64,000 nt of DNA from an uncultured Oleispira sp. (GTDB taxonomy: Bacteria > Pseudomonadota > Gammaproteobacteria > Pseudomonadales > Oceanobacteraceae): positions 62,001 to 126,000 of the forward strand of contig CAJVZR010000001.1 in the NCBI GenBank assembly GCA_913019965.1, given 5' to 3'. The position numbers and the translations under genes were made by a program. This document shows positions 60,290 through 64,000 of the stretch, in pieces (the stretch's first letter is position 1; each line of letters opens with the position of its first letter). The notes under the pieces are model-generated. The model was not told the DNA's origin and made no database searches. It saw nothing but the letters and a program-made list of their open reading frames with translations.

Positions 60290-62482
60290 TTATAACTTGC
60301 CGTAATAGCCTTCTTTCAAAGCATCGTAAAGATTGGCAGCGCTATGAGTTTCACCATCGTATTCCACCATGTCATTCCCTTTTAGCTCTACAACCTGGCC
60401 GTCACTTAAGGTGAACTTATATAGGGTATTTTCGAGATCTTTCTCTTGCACGAGTACGCCCTGAAAAACCTCAGGATTAAAACGAAAGGTTGTGCAGCCT
60501 TTAAGAGATTTGTCGTAAGCGTATTGGTAAATATGCTTGAATTTTTCGAATGGATAATCACTGGGTACATTGGCTGTTTTAGATATAGAAGAGTCTATCC
60601 ATTTCTGCGCTGCGGCTTGTATATCTACATGCTGCTGTGGAGTTACGGCATCTGAAGTAATAAAATAATTGGGCAAATCCAGCTCACTTCCCACTCTCTC
60701 TCCTTCGGCTAACCCCAATTTAGCTCGATATGCGAGTAGCTCGTAAGAATAAACGTCAATTTTTTCCTTGGTCTTACGCCCTGGCTTTATAATATTGCGG
60801 GCATAATGATGGGCAAAACTGGGCTCGATACCATTACTGGCATTATTCGCCACCGATAAACTGATTGTTCCTGTCGGTGCAATAGAACTATGGTGGCTAA
60901 AGCGCGATCCTACCAACTCAAGGTCTTTAATTAATTGCGGATCTTCTTCACTCAACTGCTGCATATAACGGCTGTATTTAGCGTGCAAAACCTTGCCTTT
61001 AACCTTATCGCCCAGCTTATAACCATCGCTAGCCAATTCAGGGCGCTGGCGAAAGTGTGCATTTTTAAGCTCAAACAGCTCCTCCATAATTGGAGCTGGG
61101 CCCTTCTCTTTCGCAAGCGCTAAGCCCTGCTGCCAACCAACAAGGGCTAGCTGACGGGTAACTTCTTCAGTGAAAAGTTGTGAAGCTTCATCACCGTATT
61201 GCATGCCTAACATGGTGATTGATGAACCTAGGCCTAAATAACCCATACCATGACGGCGTTTATTACGAATTTCATGGGCTTGCTCTGATAGGGGTAAGCC
61301 ATTAATTTCTACAACGTTGTCTAACATTCGGGTAAAAATAGCGACAACTTGCTTAAATTTCACCCAATTAAATTGAGCCTGCTCGGTAAATGGACGATCA
61401 ACAAATCGCGTTAAATTAATAGACCCCAATAAACAACTACCATAAGGAGGAAGTGGCTGCTCTCCGCAAGGGTTAGTAGCGCGGATGTTCTCGCAGAACC
61501 AGTTATTATTCATTTGATTGACTTTATCAATCAATATAAATCCAGGCTCGGCAAAATCATAGGTAGAACTCATTATGACATTCCACAATTTTTCGGCCGC
61601 TATGGTGCGATAGACTTTACAAGCAACTTGCCCTAGATCATTAACCAAGTAATCCTCTTGCACTGGCCAGTCTCGCCAAATGACTTGCTTGGAATCTGTT
61701 AAATCCAATGCTTCACGCTTCTGCTCTTTTTCGCACAATGGAAATACCAGCGGCCAAGGTGATTTATTTTTAACCGCCAGCATGAATTCGTCGGTAATTA
61801 ATAACGACAAATTAAACTGCCGTAAGCGTCCGTCTTCTCGCTTTGCTTTTATAAAATCTAAAACATCTGGGTGCGAAACATCAAACGTCGCCATCTGCGC
61901 ACCTCGTCGCCCTCCTGCCGAAGAAACGGTAAAACACATCCTGTCAAAGATATCCATAAATGAGAGTGGGCCGGATGTATAAGCGCCTGCGCCGTTTACA
62001 AAGGCATCTTTTGGCCGCAGAGTTGAAAACTCATAACCAATACCACACCCCGCTTTAAGGGTTAACCCTGCCTGCTGCACCTTATCCAATATACTTCGCA
62101 TCGAATCCTCAACGATGCCGGATACCGTACAATTAATTGTCGATGTTGCCGGCTTGTGCTCTGCAGCACCTGCATTCGACATTATTCGACCCGCAGGAAT
62201 TGCTCCCCAACGCATGGCCCACTCAAACTTTTTCTGCCATTTTACTTGTAGCGCTTTATTCTTCTCAACGTCCGATATTGCTTTCGCTACACGTTTAAAT
62301 GTCGCCTCAATATCTTGATCTAGTGACTTGCCATCAGCAGACTTTAGTCGGTACTTGCTATCCCAAATGTCCATGGACGCATCTTGCAGTGGTAATACAA
62401 AAGATTCCGCCCCCTCAAGCGGTTTCTCTTGCCTTTCCTTGTTTAAATTAACCAACTGATCACCGATTAAATCTTCGCTCAT
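60290..62482 (-). CDS. nrdJa: B12-dependent (class II) ribonucleotide reductase catalytic component NrdJa
   Basis: 'AGRIMSNAGAAEHKPATSTINCTVSGIVEDSM', 'NPCGEQPLPPYGSCLLGSINL', 'IAPTGTISLSVANNASNGIEPSFAHHYAR'. Confidence 0.93.
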   Translation of the reverse strand: MSEDLIGDQLVNLNKERQEKPLEGAESFVLPLQDASMDIWDSKYRLKSADGKSLDQDIEATFKRVAKAISDVEKNKALQVKWQKKFEWAMRWGAIPAGRIMSNAGAAEHKPATSTINCTVSGIVEDSMRSILDKVQQAGLTLKAGCGIGYEFSTLRPKDAFVNGAGAYTSGPLSFMDIFDRMCFTVSSAGGRRGAQMATFDVSHPDVLDFIKAKREDGRLRQFNLSLLITDEFMLAVKNKSPWPLVFPLCEKEQKREALDLTDSKQVIWRDWPVQEDYLVNDLGQVACKVYRTIAAEKLWNVIMSSTYDFAEPGFILIDKVNQMNNNWFCENIRATNPCGEQPLPPYGSCLLGSINLTRFVDRPFTEQAQFNWVKFKQVVAIFTRMLDNVVEINGLPLSEQAHEIRNKRRHGMGYLGLGSSITMLGMQYGDEASQLFTEEVTRQLALVGWQQGLALAKEKGPAPIMEELFELKNAHFRQRPELASDGYKLGDKVKGKVLHAKYSRYMQQLSEEDPQLIKDLELVGSRFSHHSSIAPTGTISLSVANNASNGIEPSFAHHYARNIIKPGRKTKEKIDVYSYELLAYRAKLGLAEGERVGSELDLPNYFITSDAVTPQQHVDIQAAAQKWIDSSISKTANVPSDYPFEKFKHIYQYAYDKSLKGCTTFRFNPEVFQGVLVQEKDLENTLYKFTLSDGQVVELKGNDMVEYDGETHSAANLYDALKEGYYGKL

Positions 62483-62525
62483 AACCTTATCCCTTGGAAT
62501 AACCCACGTATAAAAGATGAATAAA

Positions 62526-62541
62526 TCACTATATGTAGTAC
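62526..62541. promoter_or_regulatory. NrdR-like box 1
   Basis: TCACTATATGTAGTAC, 12/16 to ACACWATATATWGTGT. Confidence 0.6.
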
Positions 62542-62557
62542 TAATGACAAACTCAAG

Positions 62558-62573
62558 ATACTAGATATGGTTT
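62558..62573. promoter_or_regulatory. NrdR-like box 2
   Basis: ATACTAGATATGGTTT, 12/16 to consensus; 32 bp centre-to-centre from box 1. Confidence 0.5.
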
Positions 62574-62629
62574 TATAAAAGTTGATATAGATTAAGAAAA
62601 ATCAGATTGGTAATTAAATTACTTTCTCC

Positions 62630-62643
62630 TTGATACGCATCAA
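62630..62643. promoter_or_regulatory. Perfect FNR/DNR box in nrdJ / binding-protein intergenic region
   Basis: TTGATacgcATCAA, exact TTGAT-N4-ATCAA. Confidence 0.75.
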
Positions 62644-62701
62644 GAAGGAAAGCAGTGACTGCAGTAGATTGTTTAAATTCAGATAACATGGCTTAAAAAC
62701 A

Positions 62702-63463
62702 ATGCCCATCTATATACTTAACGTTCTTTTAGTGCTGATTTGCTTAGCAAGCTCTGGAGCTGTGAAAGCGATGCCCCTTGGCTTGCGTTTAGATTTATCC
62801 GAAGGTGGACGCTTAAGCCCTAATGCAATTTCTCAATTTGAGAACTATATGGCTCAGCAAGATTGTGAGATACGCGTATTAACAAAGGGCCCTAAGGATA
62901 TTGATATAAATAGCCAAATTAATAGCGACATTTATTTTACTACACAGCCTATTACAAACGATCAGCCAGCCTACCTACGATTAATGAAAGCATACGCCCT
63001 AGATCACCAACCATTAACAATTACCATTTTGGTCAAAAGCAGTACGAGCCTTAAAAATTTAAGCAGTGTTGAAGGTGAGCGCTTAGCCATCATTTCTCAG
63101 CAATCCTATTTAGGCGGCGAGCAGGTATTAAAATTATTGGCCAATGCCGGGATTCAGCAAGCAAAAGATAAGGTTTATGAAACAGGAAATTATTTAGGTG
63201 CTATGTCCTTACTGCTTCATGGTGATGTTTTTATTGCCGCTATACCAGGGCCTCTCGCACGAAAATGGCTGGGGCATAATAAGTTATCAATTATTGCTGA
63301 ATCTCAAGCGTTTACCTTAGGTGAATTATTCTTTAGTCGTTCTTTATCGAGAAAAAGAATTGAAACTTGTACTCTGGCCTTTTCAGATCTTAAGCAACTA
63401 AATCGACGAGACAAAAAGATGCAGATTTTTCCATCTTGGCTGGAGGGATTTGAAAGACGTTAA
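62702..63463 (+). CDS. Periplasmic phosphonate/phosphite-type (PhnD-like) solute-binding protein
   Basis: Signal peptide; 'LRLDLSEGGRLSPNAISQFENYMAQQDCEIRV…GGEQVLKLLANAGI'. Confidence 0.65.
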   Translation: MPIYILNVLLVLICLASSGAVKAMPLGLRLDLSEGGRLSPNAISQFENYMAQQDCEIRVLTKGPKDIDINSQINSDIYFTTQPITNDQPAYLRLMKAYALDHQPLTITILVKSSTSLKNLSSVEGERLAIISQQSYLGGEQVLKLLANAGIQQAKDKVYETGNYLGAMSLLLHGDVFIAAIPGPLARKWLGHNKLSIIAESQAFTLGELFFSRSLSRKRIETCTLAFSDLKQLNRRDKKMQIFPSWLEGFERR

Positions 63464-64000
63464 GTTGTTAAACTATTATCACCGGTCTTATCATAGTGCT
63501 TGGGCAATTGGATTTCCAAACCAAAACCCTTTACTGGTGACAATAGTTCAATTTTACCCTGCATTACCTTCACTATTTGATTATGGAGTATATACATGCC
63601 CAAACCTGAGTTGTCTTTTTTTCGACTATTACCTGTGAAGAATGGAATAAAAATATTATCGCGCTCTGCTTCTTCCAAACCGCGTCCATCATCAAAATAT
63701 TCTATAAAGTAAAAACGCTCATCTTGCTCTAGGCGTATTGTAATTTCTCCTAATGATGCATATTCACTATAAGCGTGATTATAACTATTAGAAAATAACC
63801 GTAATATAGCATCAGAAAGGATATCGTAATCACTCGTGATTAAGTCAACTCCATTCGTCATTATGTTTATGTTCAAATCACATTCTTTACCTTGCTCGCT
63901 AAGTTGTGATTTGAAATAACCAAATAAGTCTTCAAACAGCGTCGCCGTTTTAATGTCTGACAAATTTAATTGGCTGCGTGTATTAATGCTATAACGTAAG
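63460..64000 (-). CDS. Histidine kinase C-terminal region (5' truncated by window edge)
   Basis: 'LFSNSYNHAYSEY', 'EYFDDGRGLEEAERDNIFIPFFTGNSRKKDNSGLGMYILHNQIV'; frame open to window end. Confidence 0.88.
   Translation of the reverse strand, partial: LRYSINTRSQLNLSDIKTATLFEDLFGYFKSQLSEQGKECDLNINIMTNGVDLITSDYDILSDAILRLFSNSYNHAYSEYASLGEITIRLEQDERFYFIEYFDDGRGLEEAERDNIFIPFFTGNSRKKDNSGLGMYILHNQIVKVMQGKIELLSPVKGFGLEIQLPKHYDKTGDNSLTT

Noticed and set aside
62482-62702. Cobalamin riboswitch upstream of nrdJ
   Set aside because: Intergenic region is short and lacks a recognisable B12-box; protein-binding sites explain the visible structure better.

Overview
Gammaproteobacterial chromosomal segment (64 kb) organised around a split denitrification locus. 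norC-norB, a NapH/NosR/CcoG-like polyferredoxin and norD lie at about 2.5-7.4 kb. A complete heme d1/nitrite-reductase locus lies at about 43-58 kb: nirC-F-D-L-G-H-J-E-N, nirQ, nirS, a fused NapC/NirT multiheme cytochrome and a cupredoxin. A split class II ribonucleotide reductase (nrdJa/nrdJb), pdxH and a bacteriohemerythrin follow. Between the two denitrification blocks are accessory and housekeeping genes: two-component systems, solo periplasmic binding proteins, a TPP enzyme, hydrolases, a MauG/CCP-like cytochrome, a Na+/solute symporter, a heme-MCP, a Rof-like protein, umuDC plus SRAP, and a BLUF protein next to a histidine kinase. The most novel-looking element is an AraC-regulator-linked gene set at 19.6-30.1 kb (diheme cytochrome c, DUF2798, RND adaptor, RND pump, PepSY, DUF4198, TonB receptor). 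It carries four copies of an exact 11-bp-period direct repeat, GTGATA-N5-GTGATA, three of them at nearly the same distance upstream of the inferred start codons. FNR/DNR-like boxes were read upstream of norC, nirC, nirQ, nirS, the bacteriohemerythrin and nrdJ. Tandem NrdR-like boxes lie upstream of nrdJ, a LexA box upstream of umuD and a Fur-like box at the TonB receptor. No tRNA, rRNA, CRISPR array or IS element was recognised. All assignments come from reading the sequence and motifs; no database search was run.
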